Assembly (NCBI GenBank): GCA_022510785.1
Contig: JAFLSV010000004.1
Span: 72,106 to 136,105 of the forward strand
Source of the DNA: Desulfovibrionaceae bacterium
GTDB lineage: Bacteria > Desulfobacterota > Desulfovibrionia > Desulfovibrionales > Desulfovibrionaceae
Reading direction: 5' to 3'
DNA length: 64,000 nucleotides
This document shows, piece after piece, positions 36,235 to 44,835 of this stretch. How positions within the stretch are numbered: the stretch's first letter is position 1; the number at the start of each line of letters is the position of its first letter. The position numbers were made by a program, and so were the translations under genes. The notes under the pieces were generated by a model. The model was not told the origin of the DNA, searched no databases, and worked only from the letters and a program-made list of their open reading frames with translations.

Positions 36235-36339
36235 CGTCCCCGGGCGGAGCCCGCGTGAGGGGGGGCGTTCGCGCTTAGAGAGGGTGATCGCACCGCTGCG
36301 GACGTCACACACATCCGTCAGGCGGGGGCATCTGTCTTT

Positions 36340-36362
36340 GGCGGGCGGCCCTGCCGCCCGCC
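36340..36362. terminator. 10-bp perfect stem-loop between the TVP38 gene and lysO
   Basis: GGCGGGCGGC and GCCGCCCGCC flank a CCT loop. There is no U-run. It lies 105 bases after the TVP38 stop and just before the LysO ribosome site (GAAGGAG), so it could act as a Rho-dependent or leader structure. Confidence 0.5.
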
Positions 36363-36390
36363 CCTGGCATGCAGACTGAAGGAGACCATC

Positions 36391-36723
36391 ATGCTGCTGG
36401 AAATGGGACTCATCGCGGCGGGTATTCCCGCCGGATACGTCCTGCGCCGGAAGGAAAGGGCCCGGGCCGTGGCGGCGCGGCTTCTGACCCGGGCCGTATG
36501 GGCGCTGCTGTTTGTGCTGGGCCTTGCCGTGGGCTCGGATTCCATGCTTTTGGAGCAACTGAGCCGCCTGGGCGTGCGCGCGGCCGTCATCAGCGCCCTG
36601 TCCGTGGCGGGCTGTCTTGTCGCCGCGCGCCTGGCCGCGCTCTGGCTGAACCTGGATGCGGGGACGCCGTCAGACGCGGAATCCTCCGCCGGCCCGTCGG
36701 CGCACCGGGGGCCATCGGCATGA
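36391..36723 (+). CDS. lysO: LysO-type lysine exporter, N-terminal half
   Basis: A 110-residue membrane protein corresponding to the first third of E. coli LysO (YbjE, about 300 residues). It has three hydrophobic segments: GLIAAGIPAGYVL, the AVWALLFVLGLAVGSD helix, and VISALSVAGCLVAARLAALWL. The last 25 residues are a polar Ser/Ala tail. GAAGGAG precedes the ATG. The stop overlaps the start of the next gene (ATGA), so both halves are translated together and presumably form one transporter that exports L-lysine. Confidence 0.8.
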   Translation: MLLEMGLIAAGIPAGYVLRRKERARAVAARLLTRAVWALLFVLGLAVGSDSMLLEQLSRLGVRAAVISALSVAGCLVAARLAALWLNLDAGTPSDAESSAGPSAHRGPSA

Positions 36724-37337
36724 AGGGCTCGCTGCTGGTTCTCGGCTTTTTTTTCGCCGGGGTCTTCGCCGGGTGGCGGCACTGGCTGCCGCGCGCCGTG
36801 GCCGAAAGCGACGCCGCCCTGTGGATACTGTATATTCTCCTGTTCTGCGCGGGTATGGGGGTGGGTTTTGATCTCAGGGCACTGGCGGTTATCCGGCAGC
36901 TCAAGGCGCGGATTCTGCTCATACCGGCGGGGGTGGCGGCCGGCACGCTTGCGGGCAGCGCCCTGGCCTGGGCGCTGCTCGGGCTTTTTGGCGCGGATCT
37001 GTCCCTGCCGGACAGCCTGGCCGTGGGCGCGGGCTTCGGCTACTACAGCCTGGCCACGGTGATTATCACCCAGCTCGGGGATCCCTCCCTGGGGTCGGTG
37101 GCCCTGCTGTCCAACATGATCCGCGAAATTCTCACCCTCACCCTGTCCCCGCTGTTCGTGCGGGCGTCGGGCCGGCTGGGGCCGGTCATGGCCGGAGGGG
37201 CGGCGGCCATGGACACCTGCCTGCCGGTCATCGCCCGCGTGAGCGGGGAGCGCTGCGCCATTGTGGCCGTATTTTCGGGCATGGCGCTGACCCTGCTGGT
37301 GCCCGTGCTGGTGCCGGCCATCATGGCCTTGCGCTGA
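36720..37337 (+). CDS. lysO: LysO-type lysine exporter, C-terminal half
   Basis: A 205-residue membrane protein matching the rest of LysO. Conserved parts are FCAGMGVGFDLRAL, the polar GAGFGYYSLATVIITQLGD, LLSNMIREILTL with its charged pair and GGAAAMDTCLPVIARVSG, which contains the acidic residue important in LysO. The ORF-track start at 36369 is out of place; ATG at 36720 overlaps the previous stop. A split LysO is known in some lineages. It is convergent with the AT-rich orphan gene, 29 bases away. Confidence 0.88.
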   Translation: MKGSLLVLGFFFAGVFAGWRHWLPRAVAESDAALWILYILLFCAGMGVGFDLRALAVIRQLKARILLIPAGVAAGTLAGSALAWALLGLFGADLSLPDSLAVGAGFGYYSLATVIITQLGDPSLGSVALLSNMIREILTLTLSPLFVRASGRLGPVMAGGAAAMDTCLPVIARVSGERCAIVAVFSGMALTLLVPVLVPAIMALR

Positions 37338-37366
37338 TATGTGCGTTCATTGTAAGTTAACTATTA

Positions 37367-38470
37367 TTACAGGAAAAAGAAAATAATATTGAAGATAGAG
37401 GCAATAAATTTAAATATAAATTTTATAATATTTAAAATAAAACTGAATATACCAGAAATAAAATTTAATATGCTTGAAATAAAACCAATTATGCCAGAAT
37501 CAAAAAGAAAATTTACAATTCCAATAATAATTACCAGAAGAAAAATAATCATCAGAATGATATCTTTGGTGCTGAGTGGCTCGGTGTCACCTGATGAAGA
37601 TTGTGCCCGCTCGGCACGTGCCCGCTCCCGTGCTTGCTTGCGTGCTTGTTTGGCACGTGAGCAATATACATTATGGTGTGAGCGTATGGAATTTAAAAGT
37701 TCTTCCTCGTCGATATGGTTAGCGTCAAACACAGAATCTGTGAGTTCTTCGGAAATATTGAACCTCTTATACATGATTGACACTTTAAAATGCCCCAAAT
37801 TTTCTTCTTCTTGGTCATATTCATAGGCATATGAGAATTCAATATTTAATAAAACTGTTTCAGCTCTATCCATTTTTTTAGAACTTTTAATCTGTTCGAA
37901 TAATTCTGCGTCTGATATTCCTTTTGAATAATGGGAATGTGACATATAAAAAGAACGTGGAGTTTCCATTTTTTTGCATGAATAATGTGGCATATATTTA
38001 GGTAATCCATCAAGAACACCATGCCCCCATATTTTAAATTTTGCAAATTCGAGATCTTTAAATACACGATGGATATCATCTATAGTGGATATAGACTCAT
38101 TGTCTTTTTTATAAAGCTCAATATATGCTTGAGCAAGATAAATTTGTTGATTGATAATATATTTTTCACATTTACTTTCTATTTTACTAGATATTCCAGA
38201 ACCAAAGATAACTGAAGCTGGTAAGGATACATAGATATTATTTTTGTGACAAGAGCTGTCATCAAATTTCCTGAGATAAAAATTTGGACTCATGATGACC
38301 ATATTAGTTTTTTCAGTTTTGTCATAAAGCTCTTTGACAAATTTTTCTGCAATATATTTCATATAGGTTATTGTTTTATCATAGAAGTCAGAATCAATCT
38401 TGTCCATGTCTTTTTCTTTTTTATGAATTTGGGAGGAATTCACATGAGAAGGGTGCTGGGAGCCTGACAT
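37367..38470 (-). CDS. AT-rich orphan membrane-tethered protein, unknown function
   Basis: A 367-residue protein with no recognised family. Bases 37381-37440 contain only 6 G or C, against a GC-rich background, so the gene was very probably acquired. Residues 1-270 look soluble and rich in Lys, Ser, Tyr and His (WGHGVLDGLPKYMPHYSCKK; MSHSHYSKGISDAELFEQIKSSKK). Residues 273-290 are a basic KQAR/ERAR repeat. Residues 304-367 are almost entirely Ile/Phe/Leu, one clear membrane helix followed by an Ile/Phe-rich amphipathic stretch to the very end. CAGGAG before the ATG at 38470 is a strong ribosome site. No signal peptide; the tail should anchor it in the inner membrane. Could be a defence, toxin or surface-interaction protein, but nothing proves this. 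Confidence 0.8.
   Translation of the reverse strand: MSGSQHPSHVNSSQIHKKEKDMDKIDSDFYDKTITYMKYIAEKFVKELYDKTEKTNMVIMSPNFYLRKFDDSSCHKNNIYVSLPASVIFGSGISSKIESKCEKYIINQQIYLAQAYIELYKKDNESISTIDDIHRVFKDLEFAKFKIWGHGVLDGLPKYMPHYSCKKMETPRSFYMSHSHYSKGISDAELFEQIKSSKKMDRAETVLLNIEFSYAYEYDQEEENLGHFKVSIMYKRFNISEELTDSVFDANHIDEEELLNSIRSHHNVYCSRAKQARKQARERARAERAQSSSGDTEPLSTKDIILMIIFLLVIIIGIVNFLFDSGIIGFISSILNFISGIFSFILNIIKFIFKFIASIFNIIFFFL
37601..37654 (-). repeat. 12-bp imperfect repeats coding (K/E)(Q/R)AR in the orphan gene
   Basis: Four tandem 12-base units code KQAR, KQAR, ERAR, AERA. This 54-base patch is GC-rich inside an AT-rich gene, so it differs in base use from both sides. It may be a slippage-grown linker before the membrane tail. 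Confidence 0.6.
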
Positions 38471-38657
38471 GGTTTCTCCTGGAAGGGCGGTTCAAAATTC
38501 TTGTTTGTTTTTCTGAATTAAAACAATATATTCTGTTTCAGAGTATGATAGGATGCCCATAGGAAACGGACTTGTTCCAGGCTGTTATACGTTCCCATAT
38601 GAGCAGAGGCAAGGGAAACCTTCAATGTGCTCCCGTGATGTATGCGCCCTGCGCGCC
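38471..38657. other. AT-rich upstream region of the orphan gene
   Basis: Between the orphan start (38470) and the pyrK promoter. Bases 38490-38560 are AT-rich (for example CTGAATTAAAACAATATATTC) and probably hold the orphan's promoter, though no clear -35/-10 pair stands out. Base composition returns to the genomic norm at about 38580. No repeats or integrase site were seen at this border. Confidence 0.5.
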
Positions 38658-38686
38658 TTGACCATGTCCGGCCGGGGGACTACAAC
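38658..38686 (+). promoter_or_regulatory. Sigma-70-type promoter for pyrK-pyrD
   Basis: TTGACC, 17 bases, TACAAC. The start of transcription would be near 38693, giving a leader of about 135 bases before the pyrK ATG. Confidence 0.6.
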
Positions 38687-38712
38687 TTGACACCCAACGG
38701 AAGATCCCGGCT

Positions 38713-38807
38713 GCCGGCATTGCCGGCGGCCGGAATAAGCGGGAAAGCGGGCGGCGGCCTGGCCGCCGCTGGCGGAGCAAGCCCCGGTGCGCGGGGTCTG
38801 CCGCCAG
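38713..38807 (+). promoter_or_regulatory. Structured 5' leader of pyrK
   Basis: Three stems follow each other: GCCGGC/GCCGGC (38713-38727), GCGGCGG/CCGCCGC (38751-38769) and CTGGCGG/CCGCCAG (38769-38807, with an inner CCCC/GGGG). The last two share a base and might compete. The pyrK ribosome site (GGGAGG) starts 10 bases after the third. Pyrimidine-responsive attenuation or translational control is possible; no U-run or PyrR-box was recognised. Confidence 0.4.
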
Positions 38808-38827
38808 TCCGAGAACGGGAGGTTGCC

Positions 38828-39664
38828 ATGATATCCCCAGGCCGCGCCGAACTGACGGTGACGGACAATGTTCCCTTCGGGGAAACCGGCCAGCGCAGCC
38901 TGCATGCGCTTACTCTGGAACATCCCGGCTGGAGCGAATGGCACCCCGGCCAGTTTGTCATGCTGCGCCCAAAGTCGTGGGGGCAGGATATGACCTGGGC
39001 CCGGCCGCTTTCCATCTGCCGGGTCACGCCCCGGGGGCTGGTTCTCTTTTTTCAGGTGGTGGGCCGTGGCACCGAACGCATGGCCCGTTTGCGCGCGGGC
39101 GACAGGGTGATCCTGTGGGGGCCGCTGGGCACCGGCTTCGCCGTGGAGGCGCGCACGCCCACCCTGCTTCTGGCCGGGGGCATCGGCATTGCGCCCTTCG
39201 CGGGCTATACCGATGTCCATCCCGAGCCGGCCCGGCTGTCCATGCTGTTCGGTCACAGCCTGCCGTCCTCATGCTACCCCACCGACGCCCTGGCCCGCCG
39301 TATCGGGCTGGAACGCTTCCGCGAGCGAAGCCCTGAGGATCTGCCCCGCTTTCAGGACATGGTGAAAAAACACATGAAGGACTGCGTGGAACGGAACGGG
39401 CTGGCCCTGGCCTGCGGGCCCATGCCCTTTTTGCGTTTTATCTGGCGCTATGCCCTGGAAATCGGCCTGCGCACCCAGCTTTCCCTGGAACAGCGCATGG
39501 CCTGCGGCGTGGGGGCCTGCCTGGGCTGCGTCAGTGTCACGTCGCGGCATTGGGCTGACCCGGAAAAGGCCGGTCTGCCCGTGCAAACCTGCACCAGCGG
39601 CCCCGTGTTCTGGGCCGCGGATCTTGACCTCGACGCCCGTATCGCGCAAGGGGGCGCAGCATGA
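38828..39664 (+). CDS. pyrK: Dihydroorotate dehydrogenase B, electron-transfer subunit
   Basis: A 278-residue FAD/[2Fe-2S] protein that takes electrons from PyrD to NAD+. RPLSICRV is the FAD site, LLLAGGIGIAPF starts the NAD-binding half, and the C-terminal cluster is CGVGACLGCVSV plus a later Cys in VQTCTSG. GGGAGG precedes the ATG at 38828; the longer ORF starts upstream of the promoter and is not real. The stop overlaps the pyrD start (ATGA), so subunits are coupled. Confidence 0.93.
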   Translation: MISPGRAELTVTDNVPFGETGQRSLHALTLEHPGWSEWHPGQFVMLRPKSWGQDMTWARPLSICRVTPRGLVLFFQVVGRGTERMARLRAGDRVILWGPLGTGFAVEARTPTLLLAGGIGIAPFAGYTDVHPEPARLSMLFGHSLPSSCYPTDALARRIGLERFRERSPEDLPRFQDMVKKHMKDCVERNGLALACGPMPFLRFIWRYALEIGLRTQLSLEQRMACGVGACLGCVSVTSRHWADPEKAGLPVQTCTSGPVFWAADLDLDARIAQGGAA

Positions 39665-40587
39665 TGGATCTGAGCGTGACCCTGAGCGGCGGACTGCGTC
39701 CGCTGAAATTGAAAAATCCTGTCCTCAGCGCGTCCGGCACCTTCGGGTACGGTGAGGAATTTGCGCCCTACGGGGATATCACCCGCCTGGGCGCGGTCAT
39801 TGTCAAGGGTCTGTCGCTCAGGCCCCGCATGGGCAACCCCCTGCCGCGCGTGGCGGAAACGCCGTGCGGCATGCTCAATGCCGTGGGCCTGCAAAACGAT
39901 GGGGTGGAAGCCTTTCTGACCCGCAAGCTGCCCCGTTTGCCCTGGCGGGAAGTGCCTGTCATTGCCAACATCTACGCCGCGTCGACCGATGAGTTCGGCG
40001 AGCTGGCGGGCATTTTGTCCCATGAAGAGGGCGTGGCCGCGCTGGAAGTGAACATTTCGTGCCCCAATGTCCACGAGGGCGGCGTGCTGTTCGGCCAGAA
40101 CCCGGTCATGGCCGCCCGTGTGGTGGAGGCCGTCAAGGCGAGGGCGGGCAACAAGCCCGTCATGGTGAAGCTTTCGCCCAATGTGACGGATATCGCGGAA
40201 ATCGCCCGCGCCGCGGAGGACGCCGGAGCGGATGCCCTGTCGTGCATCAACACCGTGACCGGCATGGCCGTTGATCTCGCTTCGCGCCGTCCGCTGCTGG
40301 CCAATGTGGTGGGCGGCCTGTCCGGCCCGGCGATCAAGCCCGTGGCCCTGCGCTGTGTGTGGCAGGTATGCCGGGCCGTGGGCATCCCGGTTATCGGCGT
40401 GGGGGGCGTTGCCTCGGCCCGCGATGCGCTGGAGTTTCTGCTGGTGGGCGCGCACGCCGTGCAGGTGGGCACGGCGGGCTTTTCCGACCCTGCCGCCATT
40501 TTCCGCGTGGTGGACGAATTGCCCGGCCTGTGCGCCGATTTGGGCATCGACAGTCTGGACGGGTTCCGGGGCTCACTGCGCCTGTAA
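39661..40587 (+). CDS. pyrD: Dihydroorotate dehydrogenase B, catalytic subunit
   Basis: A 308-residue FMN TIM-barrel enzyme oxidising dihydroorotate to orotate in pyrimidine synthesis. NPVLSASGTFGYG, MLNAVGLQNDGVEAF, NISCPNVHEGG (the class 1 catalytic Cys), TGMAVDL and GVGGVASARDALEFLLVGAHAVQVGT are all present. Class 1B is shown by the pyrK partner. Cytoplasmic NAD-linked heterotetramer expected. Confidence 0.97.
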   Translation: MMDLSVTLSGGLRPLKLKNPVLSASGTFGYGEEFAPYGDITRLGAVIVKGLSLRPRMGNPLPRVAETPCGMLNAVGLQNDGVEAFLTRKLPRLPWREVPVIANIYAASTDEFGELAGILSHEEGVAALEVNISCPNVHEGGVLFGQNPVMAARVVEAVKARAGNKPVMVKLSPNVTDIAEIARAAEDAGADALSCINTVTGMAVDLASRRPLLANVVGGLSGPAIKPVALRCVWQVCRAVGIPVIGVGGVASARDALEFLLVGAHAVQVGTAGFSDPAAIFRVVDELPGLCADLGIDSLDGFRGSLRL

Positions 40588-40595
40588 AAGCTTTG

Positions 40596-40618
40596 TGTGA
40601 GCCCGTCTGCCGCTCACA
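40596..40618. terminator. Stem-loop between convergent pyrD and topA
   Basis: TGTGAGC pairs with GCTCACA over a 9-base loop, 8 bases after the pyrD stop. No U-run follows on either side; on the minus strand TTTT comes 9 bases after the stem. Likely helps end transcription of the two converging genes. Confidence 0.4.
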
Positions 40619-40677
40619 GAACCCTGATCTGGGAACGCTCGTTTCCCCCGGCGCTCCCGCGGCGGCCGGGCGGGTTC

Positions 40678-42945
40678 CTATTGTTTCGGCTCGTTCGCCG
40701 GCTCGCTCAGCTCACGGGTATAGCGGCATTTCGGGTTGGGGCAGGCTATGTGTCTGCCCCGCGCCCTGGTATTTTTCACGACCAGCAGGGGCGAGTCGCA
40801 TTCCGGGCATGTTTCGTGGATGGGCCAGTCCCACAGGGCATAGTCACAGGCCGGGTACTGATCGCAGGAATAGAAAATCTTGCCCCGTTTGGAGCTTTTT
40901 TCCACCAAAGTTCCCTTGCCGCACCTGGGGCAGGGCACCCCGGTGGAAAAGGGCGCGGCGTAGGTGCATTTGGGATAGTTGACGCAGCTGAGGAAGCGGC
41001 TGCCGGTGTGGGATTTTTTGATCACCACGTCGCCTCCGCACTGGGGGCAGGCGCCCACCACCTCGCGCTGCTCCTGCTGCCGCGCCTGCGGCTGTATGGC
41101 GCCCTTTTCGTCGCGTATGAAGTTGGTGGTGTAGCGGCATTCCGGATAGCCGGTACAGGCCAGAAACTCTCCGCTTTTGCCGAATTTGACCACCAGCGGC
41201 TTGCCGCACTGGGGGCACGGCAAATCCGTGCCCAGGCCGTCCTTGAGCCGCACCATATTTTTGGCCGCCGCGCTGAGGGCCGGGTCAAAATCCCTGGTGA
41301 AGTCCCGCAAAAGGCCCACCCAGCCCAGAGCGCCGTCGGCCACCTTGTCCAGGTTGTCTTCCATGCCCGCTGTGAAGCCGACGTCCATCAGCACAGGGAA
41401 GTGTTCGCGCAGCTGCGAGCACACCACCTTGCCCAGATCGGTGGGGGTGAAGTGCTTGTCCTCCAGGCGCACATATTCCCGATCCTGAATGGTGGAAATA
41501 ATGGCGGCGTAGGTGGAGGGGCGGCCTATGCCGCGATCTTCCAGCTCGCGCACCAGGGAAGCTTCCGTATAGCGGGGGGCGGGCTGGGTGAATTTCTGTT
41601 CCTTGCTGAGTTTTTCCAGCTTCAGCTCTTCTCCCGCCCTGAGCGGGGGCAGCGCGTCCTCTTCCTCGTCCGCGGGGCGGGGCATGGCCGCCAGAAAGCC
41701 GGGGAAGAGCAGCCGCTCGCCCCTGGCCCGCCACTGGGCGGGGCCGCAGCTGATGAGGGCCGTGGTGTCGTGGAATGCGGCCGGCGCCATCTGGGACGCC
41801 ACAAAGCGTGACCAGATCAGGCTGTACAGGCGGTATTGCTCGGGCGTGAGATGGTCTTTGACATCCTGCGGAGTCAGGCGCACATCCACGGGGCGGATGG
41901 CTTCGTGGGCATCCTGGGCGCCGCTTTTGCCCTTGAACACCCGGCCCTTGCCGCCGGGGGCCAGGTATTCCCTGCCGAAGCGTTCGCTGATGAATTCCGC
42001 CGCCGCGGCCCGCGCCTCGTCCGCGATGCGCACCGAGTCGGTGCGCATATAGGTGATGAGGGCGGTGGTGCCGCGTTCGCCAAGCTCAATGCCTTCGTAC
42101 AGGCGCTGGGCCGTGGACATGGTGCGTTTTGCGCTGAAGCCCATGCGCTGGTTGGCCGTCTGCTGCAGGGTGGAGGTGGTAAAGGGAGCCGCGGGATTGC
42201 GGCTGCGTTCCTTCTCGTCCACGCTTTCCACCACAAAGGGCTTGCCCCGCATGACGTCTTCCAGGCCCTGGGCCGCGTCGGCGTTGGGCACCACGGCCTT
42301 TTTGCCGTCAACCTTGATCAGGTCGGCCTTGAAGGACGGCGGCTGCGAGGCCGCCAGCAGCGCCTTGAACTGCCAGTATTCCTCCGGGACAAAGGCCAGG
42401 CGCTCTTCCTCGCGTTCCACAATAAGGCGCAGGGCCACGGATTGAACCCGTCCGGCCGAAATGCCGCGCTTGACGGTCTTCCACAGCAGGGGGGAAATTT
42501 TGTACCCCACCAGGCGGTCAAGCACGCGGCGGGCCTGCTGGGCCTCGAACAGGCGCGGATCGATGGCGCGGGGGTGCGCCAGGGCCTCCTTCACCGCGCG
42601 GGCGGTGATTTCGTTGAACTGGATGCGCTTGATATTTTTGGCCTGATTGCGGATAACCTCGCCAATATGCCAGGCGATGGCCTCGCCCTCGCGGTCGGGG
42701 TCGGGCGCCAGATACACGGTGTCGGCCTTGGCGGCGGCCTCGCGCAGGGCGCTGACGATTTTTTCCTTGCCCTTGATGGTTTCGTAGCGGGGCGCGAAGT
42801 CGTGGGCTTCGTCCACGCCTATCTCTTTTGCGGGCAGGTCGCGGATATGACCCACGCTGGCCTGCACCGCGTATTTATTGCCCAGAAATTTTTTTATGGT
42901 CTTTACCTTGGCCGGTGATTCCACGATAATCAGGTCTTTGCCCAT
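40678..42945 (-). CDS. topA: DNA topoisomerase I
   Basis: A 755-residue type IA topoisomerase that relaxes negative supercoils. The TOPRIM start LIIVESPAKVKTIKKFLG and DPDREGEAIAWH are clear, the active-site Tyr is in ITYMRTDSVRIADEA, and the ring domains follow. The C-terminus has four C4 zinc ribbons (CPQCGKP, CPQCGGD, CPRCGKG, CPECDSP). Length is within the family range. Divergent from kdsB. Confidence 0.97.
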   Translation of the reverse strand: MGKDLIIVESPAKVKTIKKFLGNKYAVQASVGHIRDLPAKEIGVDEAHDFAPRYETIKGKEKIVSALREAAAKADTVYLAPDPDREGEAIAWHIGEVIRNQAKNIKRIQFNEITARAVKEALAHPRAIDPRLFEAQQARRVLDRLVGYKISPLLWKTVKRGISAGRVQSVALRLIVEREEERLAFVPEEYWQFKALLAASQPPSFKADLIKVDGKKAVVPNADAAQGLEDVMRGKPFVVESVDEKERSRNPAAPFTTSTLQQTANQRMGFSAKRTMSTAQRLYEGIELGERGTTALITYMRTDSVRIADEARAAAAEFISERFGREYLAPGGKGRVFKGKSGAQDAHEAIRPVDVRLTPQDVKDHLTPEQYRLYSLIWSRFVASQMAPAAFHDTTALISCGPAQWRARGERLLFPGFLAAMPRPADEEEDALPPLRAGEELKLEKLSKEQKFTQPAPRYTEASLVRELEDRGIGRPSTYAAIISTIQDREYVRLEDKHFTPTDLGKVVCSQLREHFPVLMDVGFTAGMEDNLDKVADGALGWVGLLRDFTRDFDPALSAAAKNMVRLKDGLGTDLPCPQCGKPLVVKFGKSGEFLACTGYPECRYTTNFIRDEKGAIQPQARQQEQREVVGACPQCGGDVVIKKSHTGSRFLSCVNYPKCTYAAPFSTGVPCPRCGKGTLVEKSSKRGKIFYSCDQYPACDYALWDWPIHETCPECDSPLLVVKNTRARGRHIACPNPKCRYTRELSEPANEPKQ

Positions 42946-43159
42946 ACTGGCTCACTGTCGGGTATTTAAAAAATGACCGGGCGGCGGGAAGGGGCCGCGC
43001 GGAAACGGCGATCCGGGCGGAGCCCCGGACACGGCGCCCAAAGAAAAATACGTCAAAAGTCCGCCGCGTCAAGGGCGCGGCCTGAAGCGGGGCGTCCTTT
43101 TTCGTCCACTTTCTTCCTGCGCGCTTTTGTGCTAGACAGAGAAAAATCAGGGGCACGGC

Positions 43160-43933
43160 ATGAGTTTTTTGTCCTGTTATGGCATCATACCCGCGCGCTA
43201 CGCGTCGTCGCGCCTGCCGGGCAAACCCCTGGCGGATATCGGCGGCCGGCCCATGTTCTGGCATGTCTGGCGGCGCGCCCGGCGCTGCCGGGCGCTGAAA
43301 AACGTGTGGGTGGCCACGGACGACGAACGGGTGGCCGAGGCCGCCGCCGCGTGGGAGGTGCCCTGGGTGCTGACCTCGCCCGATCATCCCAGCGGAACGG
43401 ATCGCGTGCGCGAGGCCGCCGTGCGTCTCAATCTGCCCATGGATGCGGTTATCGTCAACATTCAGGGGGACGAGCCCCTGCTTGAACCGTCCATGCTGGA
43501 TGAATTGACAGCGCCCTTCACGGATGAAAGTGTGGGCGCGTGCACTCTGGCCACGCCGCTTGACCCGGCTGATCCCGCGGACGCCGCGCTCATCGCGTCG
43601 CCCCACCAGGTGAAGGTGGTCATGGATGAGGCCGGAGATGCCCTGTATTTTTCCCGCGCGCCCATTCCCTTTGCGCGTGACGGCTCTGTGCCGCCGCGCT
43701 TTGCCGGTCATGTGGGCCTGTATGCGTTTCGGCGCGATGTGCTGGAACGTGTGACGGCGCTGCCGCCGTCGCCGTTGGAACAGACAGAAAAACTGGAACA
43801 GCTGCGCCTTCTGGAACACCGCATCCCTCTGCGCGTGGTTCTGACCCGCTGGCGCACGCGCGGCGTGGACACGCCGGAAGACCTTGAGACCGTGCGCGCT
43901 CTCGTCGCGGCGGAAGAGGCGCGGACGCTGTAG
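43160..43933 (+). CDS. kdsB: CMP-Kdo synthetase (3-deoxy-manno-octulosonate cytidylyltransferase)
   Basis: A 257-residue cytidylyltransferase that activates Kdo for Waa[25 protein letters not shown] is the nucleotide-binding motif; [28 protein letters not shown] and [16 protein letters not shown] are typical KdsB segments. An AGAGAAAAATCAGGGG stretch precedes the ATG. It starts 20 bases before the TPR gene downstream. Confidence 0.95.
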   Translation: MSFLSCYGIIPARYASSRLPGKPLADIGGRPMFWHVWRRARRCRALKNVWVATDDERVAEAAAAWEVPWVLTSPDHPSGTDRVREAAVRLNLPMDAVIVNIQGDEPLLEPSMLDELTAPFTDESVGACTLATPLDPADPADAALIASPHQVKVVMDEAGDALYFSRAPIPFARDGSVPPRFAGHVGLYAFRRDVLERVTALPPSPLEQTEKLEQLRLLEHRIPLRVVLTRWRTRGVDTPEDLETVRALVAAEEARTL

Positions 43934-43953
43934 CCCGCCCGAATGGAAAATCT

Positions 43954-44760
43954 ATGTCCCAGCTTGCCAACTCTCGTCGTCAGGTCTCATCCATCCGTAC
44001 CCTCACGCGCCAGGGCAAATATCTGCCCGCCATTCAGGCTTTGCACGACACGGTGCTCATGATGCTCAAAACTCCGCTGATGAAGGCGGAGCGCGACGAA
44101 TTTGAAAAACTGATCAGCGACGGCGCGTACCATATCATGTCCGATCAGACGGTGCGCAAGGCCGCCGCCCTGGAACTGCGCTATGTTCCCGGCAAGGAGC
44201 GGGAGCTTTTGGACAGTCTGCGCATGCTGCGGGACGTGTTCCAGGAGCATTTTCAGCAGCAGGCCGAGGAAGGCATGCGCCTGGTGCGGGAACGCCGGGA
44301 ACAGGAGCTGAAGCGGGGCCAGGCCCTGCTGGACGCCGGGGATGTCGATGGCGCGCGCGGCGTCTTTGCGGCCCTGTCCCGTGACGCCTCCAATGACGCC
44401 GATTTACGGGCGGACATCGGCGAGCGCTTTCTGAGGGCCGGGGAGTACAAGGACGCCGCCGACTATCTGGGCGACGCCATAGCCCTCAAGCCCGAAGCCG
44501 CGCACCTGTACAACAGCCTGGCCGTGGCCCAGCGCAAGCTGGGCCGTTACGAAGAGGCCGAGCAAAGCTATCTCAAGGCCGCTCAGCGCGGTTCGGGTGA
44601 TCCGCACCTTCTGTTCAACATGGGCCGCCTGTATGTGGACTGGAAAAAGTGGGACAAGGCCCTCAAGGCGGCGCGCGGCGCGCTGGCGCTGGATCCCGGT
44701 TTTGAGCAGGCCGCAAAACTCATGGCGTATGCGGAAAAAATGCTGCATACCAACGCCTGA
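43954..44760 (+). CDS. Tetratricopeptide-repeat protein
   Basis: A 268-residue helical protein. An N-terminal helical part with EGMRLVRERREQELKRGQALLDAGDVDGARGVF leads into about three TPR units between residues 145 and 260 (LRADIGERFLRAGEYKDAADYLGDAIAL, YNSLAVAQRKLGRYEEAEQSYLKA, LFNMGRLYVDWKKWDKALKAARGAL). There is no signal peptide or membrane helix, so it is probably a cytoplasmic scaffold. Partner unknown; position next to kdsB and before a small membrane protein gives no firm clue. Confidence 0.85.
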   Translation: MSQLANSRRQVSSIRTLTRQGKYLPAIQALHDTVLMMLKTPLMKAERDEFEKLISDGAYHIMSDQTVRKAAALELRYVPGKERELLDSLRMLRDVFQEHFQQQAEEGMRLVRERREQELKRGQALLDAGDVDGARGVFAALSRDASNDADLRADIGERFLRAGEYKDAADYLGDAIALKPEAAHLYNSLAVAQRKLGRYEEAEQSYLKAAQRGSGDPHLLFNMGRLYVDWKKWDKALKAARGALALDPGFEQAAKLMAYAEKMLHTNA

Positions 44761-44835
44761 ACCGTTTTGTCTGCCCGTGATCCTTTGTCCGGGCCGGACA
44801 GAAATCCATGGAACGGACACATTGAGGTAAGGGCT

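Noticed and set aside
38642-38827. In-frame N-terminal extension of PyrK
   Set aside because: It begins upstream of the likely promoter and reads through leader hairpins; the ATG at 38828 follows GGGAGG.
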